Below, piece after piece: positions 6,951 to 13,814 of a stretch of 14,855 nucleotides of DNA. The DNA is from an uncultured Johnsonella sp. (lineage in GTDB: Bacteria; Bacillota; Clostridia; Lachnospirales; Lachnospiraceae). The stretch is from contig CAJPUK010000045.1 of assembly GCA_905373785.1 (NCBI GenBank), forward strand, positions 1 through 14,855. Reading direction: 5' to 3'. How positions within the stretch are numbered: the first letter of the stretch is position 1; the number at the start of each line of letters is the position of its first letter. A model generated the notes under the pieces. It ran no database searches, was not told the origin of the DNA, and was given only the letters and a program-made list of their open reading frames with translations. Position numbers and translations under genes: made by a program.

Positions 6951-8891
6951 ATGGTAGAACAAATGAAGTTCCTAAGTATTACGGGACCAAAAGATGATAT
7001 AGACAGGGTGATAGAAAACTATATCATGAAATATGATATACAACTTGAAAATGCACTTGTAGAGCTTAAAAACGTCAAGGGTCTACAAGCATTTACAGAA
7101 ACCACACCCTATAAAAGCAGTTTTGCCACCGCTTTGGAATTAAAAAAACAATACCCGGAGCTTGATACCTCGACAAGTGAATACATGGATATCAAGGAAG
7201 CTGCCAAATTGGTAGAACAAATGGCACAGGAGATAAAAAAACAAAAGCAGGCAATAGATAAACTTGACAGAAAAATAGAAGTTGCTGAAGATAAATTGAC
7301 CCAAATAGAGCAATTTATCGGTCTTAATTATGATGTAAGCTCTATTTTGCACTTTAAGTTTATCAAATACAGGTTCGGACGCTTTACCAAGGATTATTAT
7401 AAGAAGTTTATGGATTATATACATGATGATATAGACTCCATTTTTTATACTTGCAGGGAGGTCGACGATTATGTCTGGGGTGTATACTTTGTGCCCGTTA
7501 CTTTAAGTGACAGAATAGACTCCATATATTCGTCCATGCATTTTGAGCGTTTTTTCCTTACTGATGAATATCAGGGAACTCCTCAGGTTGCAAGTGATGC
7601 AATAAAAGATGATATAGAAAAGTTTACCTTGGCAAGAGACAGGATAAAAAGGTATATAGAAGATGTGCTTGAGAAAAATAAAGCTGATTTTATCAAGGCT
7701 TTCAGCACCTTAAACCGATATATAGAAAACTTTGATATAAGAAAGATGGCAGCCTTAACCAAGCATGACTCAAAAAATCCCCATGTACTTTTCTATATCC
7801 TATGCGGATGGATGAGTGCCAAAGATGCCAATGCTTTAAGAGCACTTATTGAAAAAGACAAGGATACTTTTTGCTTTGTAGAGGAGAAACACTCCAACCT
7901 TTTTAGTATAGCACCCACTAAGCTGAAGAATTTTGTACTATTTAAGCCTTTTGAGCTTTTTATAGAAATGTATGGTCTGCCCAGCCATAACGAAATAGAT
8001 CCGACACCTATAGTGTCAGTATTCTATGCATTTTTGTTCGGCTTTATGTTCGGAGATCTCGGGCAGGGTGCTGTCCTAAGTATACTTGGGCTTATTGTAA
8101 GTAAATGGAAAAAATCAAAACTTGCATCTATTGTTTCAATTTGCGGTATTTCATCCATGATTTTCGGTTGCCTCTTCGGCTCGGTATTCGGCTTTGAGGA
8201 TTTGATACCGGCTCTGTGGTTAAGACCGGGAGAAGCAATGAGCAACATACCTCTTATAGGCAGACTGAACACCGTGTTTATAGTGGCTATAGGTATAGGC
8301 TGTGCCGTTATACTCTTTTCTATGATATTAAATATTATAAACAGGGTTAAAAGCAATGAATACGGTGAGGCATTATTTGATACTAACGGCGTTGCAGGTA
8401 TAGTATTCTATGGAAGTGCCGTAGCTGTTGCACTTCTTTTCCTTACACAGCACATTGTGCTTGCAAGCAGCATACTTATAATTATGTTTGTACTTCCTCT
8501 ACTGCTTATATTCTTCAAAGAACCTTTAACCCACCTTATAGAAAAAAAGGCACGTATTTTTCCTAAGGAAAAAGGTATGTTCTTTGTACAAGGTTTCTTT
8601 GAACTCTTTGAAGTACTCTTAAGCTACTTTTCAAATACTCTTTCCTTTGTCAGAGTAGGTGCATTTGCGATAAGCCATGCCGCTATGATGGAGGTGGTGT
8701 TGTTACTTTCCGGTGCGACCGGAGAGTCTGCTTCAATTAACTGGCTCGGAATAATTCTGGGCAATATCTTTGTATGCGGGATGGAAGGACTTATAGTGGG
8801 TATACAGGTGCTCAGGCTTGAGTATTATGAGCTTTTCAGCAGGTTTTACAAGGGACTCGGACGAGCATTTGTTCCTTACAACAGAAAATAA
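6951..8891 (+). CDS. atpI: V-type ATPase subunit I (a subunit, ion channel stator)
   Basis: This membrane stator subunit provides the half-channels through which H+ or Na+ reaches the K ring. The 646-residue protein has the expected two parts. A cytoplasmic N-terminal half includes a coiled coil around residues 78-122 (AAKLVEQMAQEIKKQKQAIDKLDRK...). A membrane half starts near residue 352 with PIVSVFYAFLFGFMFGDLGQG, a family signature. In LSYFSNTLSFVRVGAFAISHAAMMEV the essential channel arginine is most likely R568. The C-terminus EGLIVGIQVLRLEYYELFSRFY...PYNRK is also characteristic. GGAG precedes the ATG at good spacing. The next gene, atpK, is 199 nt away, the largest gap inside the operon. 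Confidence 0.95.
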   Translation: MVEQMKFLSITGPKDDIDRVIENYIMKYDIQLENALVELKNVKGLQAFTETTPYKSSFATALELKKQYPELDTSTSEYMDIKEAAKLVEQMAQEIKKQKQAIDKLDRKIEVAEDKLTQIEQFIGLNYDVSSILHFKFIKYRFGRFTKDYYKKFMDYIHDDIDSIFYTCREVDDYVWGVYFVPVTLSDRIDSIYSSMHFERFFLTDEYQGTPQVASDAIKDDIEKFTLARDRIKRYIEDVLEKNKADFIKAFSTLNRYIENFDIRKMAALTKHDSKNPHVLFYILCGWMSAKDANALRALIEKDKDTFCFVEEKHSNLFSIAPTKLKNFVLFKPFELFIEMYGLPSHNEIDPTPIVSVFYAFLFGFMFGDLGQGAVLSILGLIVSKWKKSKLASIVSICGISSMIFGCLFGSVFGFEDLIPALWLRPGEAMSNIPLIGRLNTVFIVAIGIGCAVILFSMILNIINRVKSNEYGEALFDTNGVAGIVFYGSAVAVALLFLTQHIVLASSILIIMFVLPLLLIFFKEPLTHLIEKKARIFPKEKGMFFVQGFFELFEVLLSYFSNTLSFVRVGAFAISHAAMMEVVLLLSGATGESASINWLGIILGNIFVCGMEGLIVGIQVLRLEYYELFSRFYKGLGRAFVPYNRK

Positions 8892-8907
8892 GTTAAAGGT
8901 TACAGTT

Positions 8908-8951
8908 TCGGCAGCTTAGATATGCATGTGCATCTAACAGTCTGATGCCGA
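8908..8951 (+). promoter_or_regulatory. Nested stem-loop between atpI and atpK
   Basis: TCGGCA (8908-8913) pairs with TGCCGA (8946-8951). Inside it, TTAGAT (8916-8921) pairs with ATCTAA (8932-8937), leaving a short apical region. Both stems are perfect 6-mers. No U-run follows directly, so it is not a classic terminator. It could be an mRNA processing or stabilising structure at the 5' side of the K message, helping to make more K than I, since the ring needs many copies per stator. The function is inferred. Confidence 0.5.
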
Positions 8952-8976
8952 CATTTATCTTCGTCTGACTTATAAA
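8948..8976 (+). promoter_or_regulatory. Possible internal promoter upstream of atpK
   Basis: CCGACA (8948-8953, four of six matches to TTGACA) is spaced 17 nt from TATAAA (8971-8976, five of six matches to TATAAT). A start near 8983 would give a leader of about 108 nt before the atpK ATG. It would boost transcription of K and the downstream subunits. The -35 overlaps the right arm of the stem-loop at 8908-8951. Confidence 0.33.
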
Positions 8977-9013
8977 TAAAGGGATTTTTTCTCAGTTTTT
9001 TTACAAAGACGAA
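8960..9013 (+). repeat. Inverted repeat in the atpK leader
   Basis: TTCGTCT at 8960-8966 is the exact reverse complement of AGACGAA at 9007-9013, with 40 nt between, including two T-runs. It would form a long-loop stem in the presumed atpK leader. The rest of the gap (9014-9090) is AT-rich, with a small AGTTT/AAACT hairpin and then the AAGGAG ribosome binding site of atpK. Confidence 0.35.
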
Positions 9014-9090
9014 TGCTTACCCAAGCTGTGACGAAAATAAAAGGATTTTAAGTTTTTTAAACTCAATAAAAAATATTAAGGAGATTTACA

Positions 9091-9519
9091 ATGGATATTA
9101 TAGCAAAATTGACTATTACAGCAGCATTTATATTAAGTTTGGCACTTCCGGCAGGACTTTTTCTAAAAGGTTCCAAGACTAAGAAAAGCTATAAAAAAGC
9201 ATTGGCACTTAATGTATTTATGTTCTTTACAACAATGATACTTTCAAGTACTTTTCTTTTCGGAGCTTCAGCCTTTGCAGCTGAAGGTGCGGCAAGTGCT
9301 TCCATGAATACAGGTCTTGGTTATATAGCGGCGGCTCTTTCCGTAGGTCTTGCCTGCATAGGCGGCGGTATTGCGGTATCCGCAGCAGCTTCGGCAGCAC
9401 TCGGAGCCATAAGCGAAGACTCTTCTATCTTAGGTAAATCACTGATCTTTATAGGTCTTGCGGAAGGTGTGTGTCTGTACGGACTTATCATTGCATTTAT
9501 GATACTCGGAAAGTTATAA
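9091..9519 (+). CDS. atpK: V-type ATPase subunit K (rotor ring proteolipid)
   Basis: This is the membrane rotor subunit that carries the ion through the ring. The 142-residue protein has four hydrophobic segments. Residues 75-107 (GLGYIAAALSVGLACIGGGIAVSAAASAALGAI) and 112-141 form the classic c-type helical hairpin, with the ion-binding carboxylate E125 in IGLAEGVCLYG. The first pair differs: residues 3-25, a Lys-rich loop (KGSKTKKSYKK), and 38-62 ending ASAFAAEG, which looks like a leader-peptide cleavage site. Only the second hairpin has a carboxylate. There is no Gln in the first ring helix and no Ser/Thr after E125, features often linked to Na+ binding, so specificity is unclear and perhaps H+. 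AAGGAG precedes the ATG. I recall this leader-plus-hairpin layout from other clostridial K subunits. Confidence 0.93.
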   Translation: MDIIAKLTITAAFILSLALPAGLFLKGSKTKKSYKKALALNVFMFFTTMILSSTFLFGASAFAAEGAASASMNTGLGYIAAALSVGLACIGGGIAVSAAASAALGAISEDSSILGKSLIFIGLAEGVCLYGLIIAFMILGKL

Positions 9520-9533
9520 AAAAGGTAAGATTT

Positions 9534-9842
9534 ATGAAAATGTATGTTATCAGCGATAACACCGATACTCTTACCGGACTTAGGCTGGCGGGAGTAGACG
9601 GTGTTATCGTAAGGAACTTGACTGAGCTTAAAAGTTCTGTAGAACATGCCCTGGGTGATAAAGAAATAGGTATTATACTTTTGATGGAAAGCTTTCAAAA
9701 ACAATATCCCGATTATATAAACAGTATAAAACTTAAGTATAAGACCCCTTTATTTGTTGATATTCCCGACAGACACGGAAGCGGAAGAAAACCCAACTTT
9801 ATCATCGACTATGTTAATGAGGCTATAGGACTTAAGCTTTAG
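9534..9842 (+). CDS. atpF: V-type ATPase subunit F (central shaft)
   Basis: This small globular subunit binds subunit D in the rotating central shaft. The protein of 103 residues begins MKMYVISDNTDTLTGLRLAGVDGVIV, the standard start of the family (a beta strand, then the D/N-x-DT-x-GLRLAG loop). It contains EIGIILLMESFQKQYPDYI and ends FVDIPDRHGSGRKPNFIIDYVNEAIGLKL, again typical. The frame is open upstream to 9471, but that part overlaps the end of atpK and has no family resemblance. The ATG at 9534 has AAAAGG about 8 nt upstream and gives the usual length, so I start there; the ATG at 9540 is an alternative. It lies 14 nt after atpK and 32 nt before atpE. Confidence 0.92.
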   Translation: MKMYVISDNTDTLTGLRLAGVDGVIVRNLTELKSSVEHALGDKEIGIILLMESFQKQYPDYINSIKLKYKTPLFVDIPDRHGSGRKPNFIIDYVNEAIGLKL

Positions 9843-9874
9843 GAAAGCTTTGATTAATAAGAAGGCAGGTATTT

Positions 9875-10468
9875 ATGACCCTAGATGAAAAGCTAGCTAA
9901 TTTTACTGAGTACTGTGTTCTTGCAGCCAAAAAAAAGTCTGAAGAACTTATATCTCAACAACAAAGTGCTTTGGACAAAGACTTTGAAGCTTATACTTTA
10001 AAGTCTAAGGAAATAACAGACTCTCAGTTAAAAATAGAAAAAGAAAATTTAGAAAAACAATTAAATAAAGAGTTATCCAACGAACAACTTCATTCCAAAC
10101 AGCTGATAGGCGAGGCAAGAACCGAGCTTACGGATAAGCTGTTCGTAGAGCTCAGCGATAAGATTTCCAACTTTATCAATACCAAGGAGTACATGGAACT
10201 TATATCTTCACAAATAAAGTACGCCTTGAACTTTGCAGAGGGGGATGAGATTATTATATATGTCGATTCCACCGACGAAGCAAGGCTTCATGAGCTTTGT
10301 GCAAGGCACCAGACTGATTGTATCAAAATAAGCGAGCACTCCTTTATGGGTGGAACCAAGGCGCTTTTACCTAAAAAGAACATACTTATAGATAATTCAT
10401 TTGCCAAGAAACTTGAAACAGCAAAACTTAGGTTTATGTTCGATCTTGGAGGTGAAGAAGATGTCTAA
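9875..10468 (+). CDS. atpE: V-type ATPase subunit E (peripheral stalk)
   Basis: This is the peripheral stalk subunit that pairs with the coiled-coil subunit and binds the top of the A3B3 head. The 197-residue protein has a long charged N-terminal helix (about residues 10-85, rich in Glu, Lys and Gln) and a compact C-terminal domain. That domain has the family pattern GEARTELTDKLFVELSDKISNFINTKEYMELI near the middle and FMGGTKALLPKKNILIDNSFAKKLETAKLRFM near the end. A weak AGG lies before the ATG. The last 8 nt overlap the start of atpA, whose GGAGGTG ribosome binding site is inside this gene, so A and E are translationally coupled. Confidence 0.9.
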   Translation: MTLDEKLANFTEYCVLAAKKKSEELISQQQSALDKDFEAYTLKSKEITDSQLKIEKENLEKQLNKELSNEQLHSKQLIGEARTELTDKLFVELSDKISNFINTKEYMELISSQIKYALNFAEGDEIIIYVDSTDEARLHELCARHQTDCIKISEHSFMGGTKALLPKKNILIDNSFAKKLETAKLRFMFDLGGEEDV

Positions 10469-12227
10469 AACGGGAAAAATATTTTCTATCAACGGTCCGA
10501 TAGTAAAGGCTGATAATAAAGCAGAGTTTGTAATGCATGAAATGGTGCATGTCGGACCTATGAAGCTTGTAGGTGAGGTAATCATACTTGAAGGACAGGT
10601 CTGCACCATACAGGTCTATGAGGAAACGACCGGACTAAAGCCCGGAGATTCGGTTGAGGGTTTCGGTGCACCCATAAGTGTAACCTTGGCTCCCGGTATA
10701 CTTAACAACATCTTTGACGGTATAGAAAGACCTCTTAAAAGCATAGCCGAGGAAGCCGGCAACTTTATAAAAAGAGGTATGAATGTATCTTCTTTGGATA
10801 CCAAAAAACTTTGGGATACAACTATCAAGGTTGAAAAAGGACAGCATATAAAAGGCGGCACAATAATAGCGGAAGTACCGGAAACTACCGCCATAACCCA
10901 TAAAGTTATGCTTCCTCCGAATATGTCCGGTTATGTGCTTGATGTAGTTGAGAACGGCAGTTATACTATATCGGACAGGCTGCTTACCCTGCAGCTTGAA
11001 GACGGAAGCGAAAAAGAAATAAGCATGACACAGCACTGGCCTATAAGAAATGCAAGACCGGTTCTAAAGCGTTTTTCCGCAACGAGACCTTTGATCACAG
11101 GGCAGCGAATACTCGACACCTTTTTCCCTTTGGCTAAAGGAGGTACTGCTGCCATTCCGGGAGGTTTCGGAACAGGTAAGACCATGACACAGCACCAGAT
11201 AGCCAAGTGGTCGGATGCGGATATTATTGTATATATAGGCTGCGGTGAACGTGGTAACGAGATGACACAGGTTCTTGAAGAGTTTTCCAAGCTGGTTGAC
11301 CCCCGCTCGGGCAATCCGCTTATGGCAAGGACGGTTCTTATTGCCAATACCTCAAATATGCCGGTTGCGGCAAGAGAAGCAAGCCTTTACTGCGGACTTA
11401 CACTTGCCGAGTACTATAGAGACATGGGCTATGATGTAGCCATTATGGCGGACTCAACCTCAAGATGGGCGGAAGCTCTTCGTGAGATTTCCGGAAGACT
11501 TGAGGAAATGCCTGCAGAAGAGGGATTTCCGGCTTATCTTGCTTCAAGGCTTTCTTCTTTCTACGAAAGAGCAGGCATGGTTAAGAACTTAAACGAATCG
11601 GAGTCATCCGTTTCCATTATAGGAGCGGTTTCACCTCAGGGTGGAGACTTCTCCGAACCTGTAACACAAAATACAAAAAGATTTGTAAGAGCTTTCTGGG
11701 GTCTTGATAAATCCTTGGCTTACGCAAGGCATTTCCCTGCCATACAGTGGCTTGACAGTTATTCCGAATACCTGGCGGATTTATCTGCCTGGTACGGTGA
11801 GAATGTAGATAAAAGATTCATGCACTTTAGAGCGGAACTTTTATACATACTTAATCAGGAGTCAGCCTTGATGGAGATAGTTAAACTTATAGGCTCTGAT
11901 GTGTTGCCGGATGAACAAAAACTTATACTTGACATTTCAAGGGTTATAAGGGTAGGATTTTTACAGCAAAATGCATTTCATGCTGAAGATACCTATGTAC
12001 CTCTTGTAAAACAATTTAAAATGATGGAAATTATACTTTACCTCTATGAAAAAGCTAAACTTTTAGTTAATATAGGTATACCTATGTCCGTACTTAATGC
12101 AGACGGAATATGGAACAGAATAATAAATATTAAATATGACGTTCCTAACAATAAACTTGAAATGTTTGACAATTATAAACAGGATATAGACAGATTCTAC
12201 AGCTCTATTTCCGAAAAACACGCTTAA
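10461..12227 (+). CDS. atpA: V-type ATPase catalytic subunit A
   Basis: This is the ATP-hydrolysing subunit of the A3B3 head. It has 588 residues, normal for the family. The Walker A loop is GGFGTGKT (residues 234-241). The catalytic glutamate is E263 in GCGERGNEM, and the Walker B/Asp region is MADSTSRWAEAL (D331). EEGFPAYLASRLSSFYERAG and GAVSPQGGDFSEPVTQNTKRF are further A-subunit signatures. The roughly 90-residue non-homologous insert that separates A from F-type beta lies between about 115 and 190. The open frame extends 60 nt upstream into atpE, but the ATG at 10461 (SKTGKIFSINGPIV) has GGAGGTG at good spacing and fits the family start. It overlaps atpE by 8 nt, and atpB follows after 12 nt. 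Confidence 0.97.
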   Translation: MSKTGKIFSINGPIVKADNKAEFVMHEMVHVGPMKLVGEVIILEGQVCTIQVYEETTGLKPGDSVEGFGAPISVTLAPGILNNIFDGIERPLKSIAEEAGNFIKRGMNVSSLDTKKLWDTTIKVEKGQHIKGGTIIAEVPETTAITHKVMLPPNMSGYVLDVVENGSYTISDRLLTLQLEDGSEKEISMTQHWPIRNARPVLKRFSATRPLITGQRILDTFFPLAKGGTAAIPGGFGTGKTMTQHQIAKWSDADIIVYIGCGERGNEMTQVLEEFSKLVDPRSGNPLMARTVLIANTSNMPVAAREASLYCGLTLAEYYRDMGYDVAIMADSTSRWAEALREISGRLEEMPAEEGFPAYLASRLSSFYERAGMVKNLNESESSVSIIGAVSPQGGDFSEPVTQNTKRFVRAFWGLDKSLAYARHFPAIQWLDSYSEYLADLSAWYGENVDKRFMHFRAELLYILNQESALMEIVKLIGSDVLPDEQKLILDISRVIRVGFLQQNAFHAEDTYVPLVKQFKMMEIILYLYEKAKLLVNIGIPMSVLNADGIWNRIINIKYDVPNNKLEMFDNYKQDIDRFYSSISEKHA

Positions 12228-12239
12228 GGAGATATAAAT

Positions 12240-13631
12240 ATGTCAATAGAATATCTCGGACTAAGTTCGATTAACGGTCCTCTTGTAGTCTTAGAAGGCG
12301 TAAGAGGCGCCGCTTTTGATGAAATTGTGGAAATTAAGGTTGCAGGCAAAGAAAAAAGACTGGGACGTATTATAGAATTACATGAAGATAAGGCTATTAT
12401 ACAGGTTTTTGAAGGCAGTGACGGTATGTCTTTAACCAATACCAATACAACGCTTACAGGGCATCCTATGCAACTTGGAGTCTCTGTAAATATGCTCGGA
12501 AGAACCTTTAACGGTATAGGAAAACCTATAGATAAACTCGGTCCCCTACAACCCGATAAGGTACTTGATATTAACGGTGATCCGCTAAACCCCGTCAGCA
12601 GGGAGTATCCCCGTAATTATATCAGAACCGGTATTTCTTCAATAGACGGACTTATAACTTTGATCAGAGGACAAAAACTTCCTATATTCTCAGGAAACGG
12701 ACTGCCCCATGACAAATTGGCCGCACAAATAGTCTGCCAATCTTCTCTTGGAGATGATGCGGCTGCGGATGATAAATTTGCAGTAGTATTTGCGGCGATG
12801 GGTGTCAAATACGATGTCGGTGAATACTTCAGAAAGGCTTTTGAAGAAAGCGGAGTAAGTGAGCATGTGGCTACATTTATCAACTTTGCCAACGACCCCG
12901 TAGTTGAGAGGATAATTACGCCTAAGATAGCACTTACTCTGGCTGAGTATCTGGCTTACGAAAAGGGTATGCATATACTTGTTATACTTACAGACATGAC
13001 TTCATTTGCCGAGGCTCTTAGAGAGGTTTCTTCTTCCAAGGGCGAGATTCCTTCACGTAAGGGATTCCCGGGCTACCTCTATTCCGAACTTGCAACTATA
13101 TACGAAAGAGCCGGCATAGTACACGGCAGCAGCGGCTCCGTAACACAGATACCTATACTTACCATGCCCAATGATGATATAACTCACCCGATACCCGATC
13201 TTACCGGCTATATTACAGAAGGGCAGATAGTGCTTGATAAGACACTTAACGGTAAGAATATATATCCTCCAATAAATATACTGCCTTCCCTTTCAAGACT
13301 TATGAAGGACGGTATAGGAGAAGGATTTACAAGGGCGGATCACCAGGCGGTTGCCAACCAGCTTTTCTCATCCTACGCAAAGGTTCAGGACGCAAGAGCA
13401 CTTGCTTCGGTTATAGGTGAGGATGAGCTTTCGGATACCGATAAGAAGTATCTTGAGTTCGGCAAGGCTTTTGAAACAGGTTTTGTAGGTCAGTCCGAAA
13501 ATGATAACAGAACCATAATTGAAACTCTTACTCTCGGATGGAAACTTTTGTCCATATTACCCAAAAGTGAGCTTGACAGACTTGACAGTAAATTGCTTGA
13601 AATAATGCTACCGCAATCCCACCGGCTTTAG
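12240..13631 (+). CDS. atpB: V-type ATPase regulatory subunit B, C-terminus altered by insertion
   Basis: This is the non-catalytic nucleotide-binding subunit that alternates with A in the head and contributes the arginine finger. Of its 463 residues, 1-454 look native: a starting IEYLGLSSINGPLVVLEGV, a degenerate P-loop (FSGNGLPHDKLA, S151-A161) as expected for B, ILTDMTSFAEALREVSSSKGEIPSRKGFPGYLYS, and the probable arginine finger R353 in SLSRLMKDGIGEGFTRADHQ. The last nine codons (IMLPQSHRL) and the stop lie inside the mobile element, and the TAG falls in its left hairpin loop. Deleting 13602-13760 joins GAA directly to seven more codons, QYYQGKE, and TAA at 13782-13784, giving 461 residues. 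The altered tail is probably tolerated, since the catalytic interface lies well upstream. The ribosome binding site AAGGAG overlaps the atpA stop. Confidence 0.95.
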   Translation: MSIEYLGLSSINGPLVVLEGVRGAAFDEIVEIKVAGKEKRLGRIIELHEDKAIIQVFEGSDGMSLTNTNTTLTGHPMQLGVSVNMLGRTFNGIGKPIDKLGPLQPDKVLDINGDPLNPVSREYPRNYIRTGISSIDGLITLIRGQKLPIFSGNGLPHDKLAAQIVCQSSLGDDAAADDKFAVVFAAMGVKYDVGEYFRKAFEESGVSEHVATFINFANDPVVERIITPKIALTLAEYLAYEKGMHILVILTDMTSFAEALREVSSSKGEIPSRKGFPGYLYSELATIYERAGIVHGSSGSVTQIPILTMPNDDITHPIPDLTGYITEGQIVLDKTLNGKNIYPPINILPSLSRLMKDGIGEGFTRADHQAVANQLFSSYAKVQDARALASVIGEDELSDTDKKYLEFGKAFETGFVGQSENDNRTIIETLTLGWKLLSILPKSELDRLDSKLLEIMLPQSHRL

Positions 13632-13760
13632 ACGGTGGGTTAAGGTAGTATAAGAAAAAACAATAGGGCAGGGACTGCCCGAATTAACGCCTGTGGAGAT
13701 AGTAGGTTGCGAGGTCAGCGAAGCAGGAAGCCCATAAGCTTTAGACTATGGGTAGTTCAC
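13602..13760 (+). mobile_element. Non-autonomous IS200/IS605-type element (MITE/PATE)
   Basis: The left hairpin is CCCACCG/CGGTGGG (13618-13624, 13633-13639) with an 8-nt loop GCTTTAGA. The right hairpin is CCCATA/TATGGG (13731-13736, 13747-13752), whose loop contains the same octamer. CAAT just 5' of the left hairpin can pair with TTG of a left site TTGAA (13597-13601). GAAG just 5' of the right hairpin can pair with TTC of a right site TTCAC (13756-13760). This matches the known guide/cleavage-site arrangement recognised by single-strand Y1 transposases. A third stem, GGGCAG/CTGCCC (13666-13680), lies inside. There are no target duplications, as expected for this family. There is no room for tnpA or tnpB, so it would need a transposase in trans. 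The exact ends come from the pairing logic and the restored atpB frame. Confidence 0.85.
13640..13760 (+). ncRNA. Possible omega-RNA-like scaffold at the element right end
   Basis: The right half of the element has the layout of the 3' end of an IS605 TnpB guide RNA: an internal hairpin (13666-13680), then a stretch with GAGGTCAGCGAAGCAGGAAG, the terminal hairpin, and TAGTTCAC at the boundary. It points the same way as the ATPase operon, so operon transcripts would contain it. In TnpB systems the flanking sequence just past the right end serves as guide; here that is native atpB 3' sequence from 13761. Whether any TnpB uses it is unknown. Confidence 0.4.
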
Positions 13761-13814
13761 CAATACTATCAAGGAAAAGAGTAAGCAATACTGCTGACAG
13801 CATGGAGTATACTT

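Noticed and set aside
8908..8914. TCGGCAG also occurs at 5403-5409, suggesting a shared regulatory box in both ATPase leaders
   Set aside because: A 7-mer recurring once in about 15 kb is expected by chance, and the surrounding bases do not align.
9321..9704. Minus-strand open frame of 127 codons
   Set aside because: It is antisense to atpK and atpF, both clearly coding, and its product resembles no family.
13618..13639. Left hairpin of the element as an intrinsic terminator after atpB
   Set aside because: No U-run follows the stem. The same loop octamer in a second hairpin 113 nt away and the guide-site pairing fit a transposon end much better.
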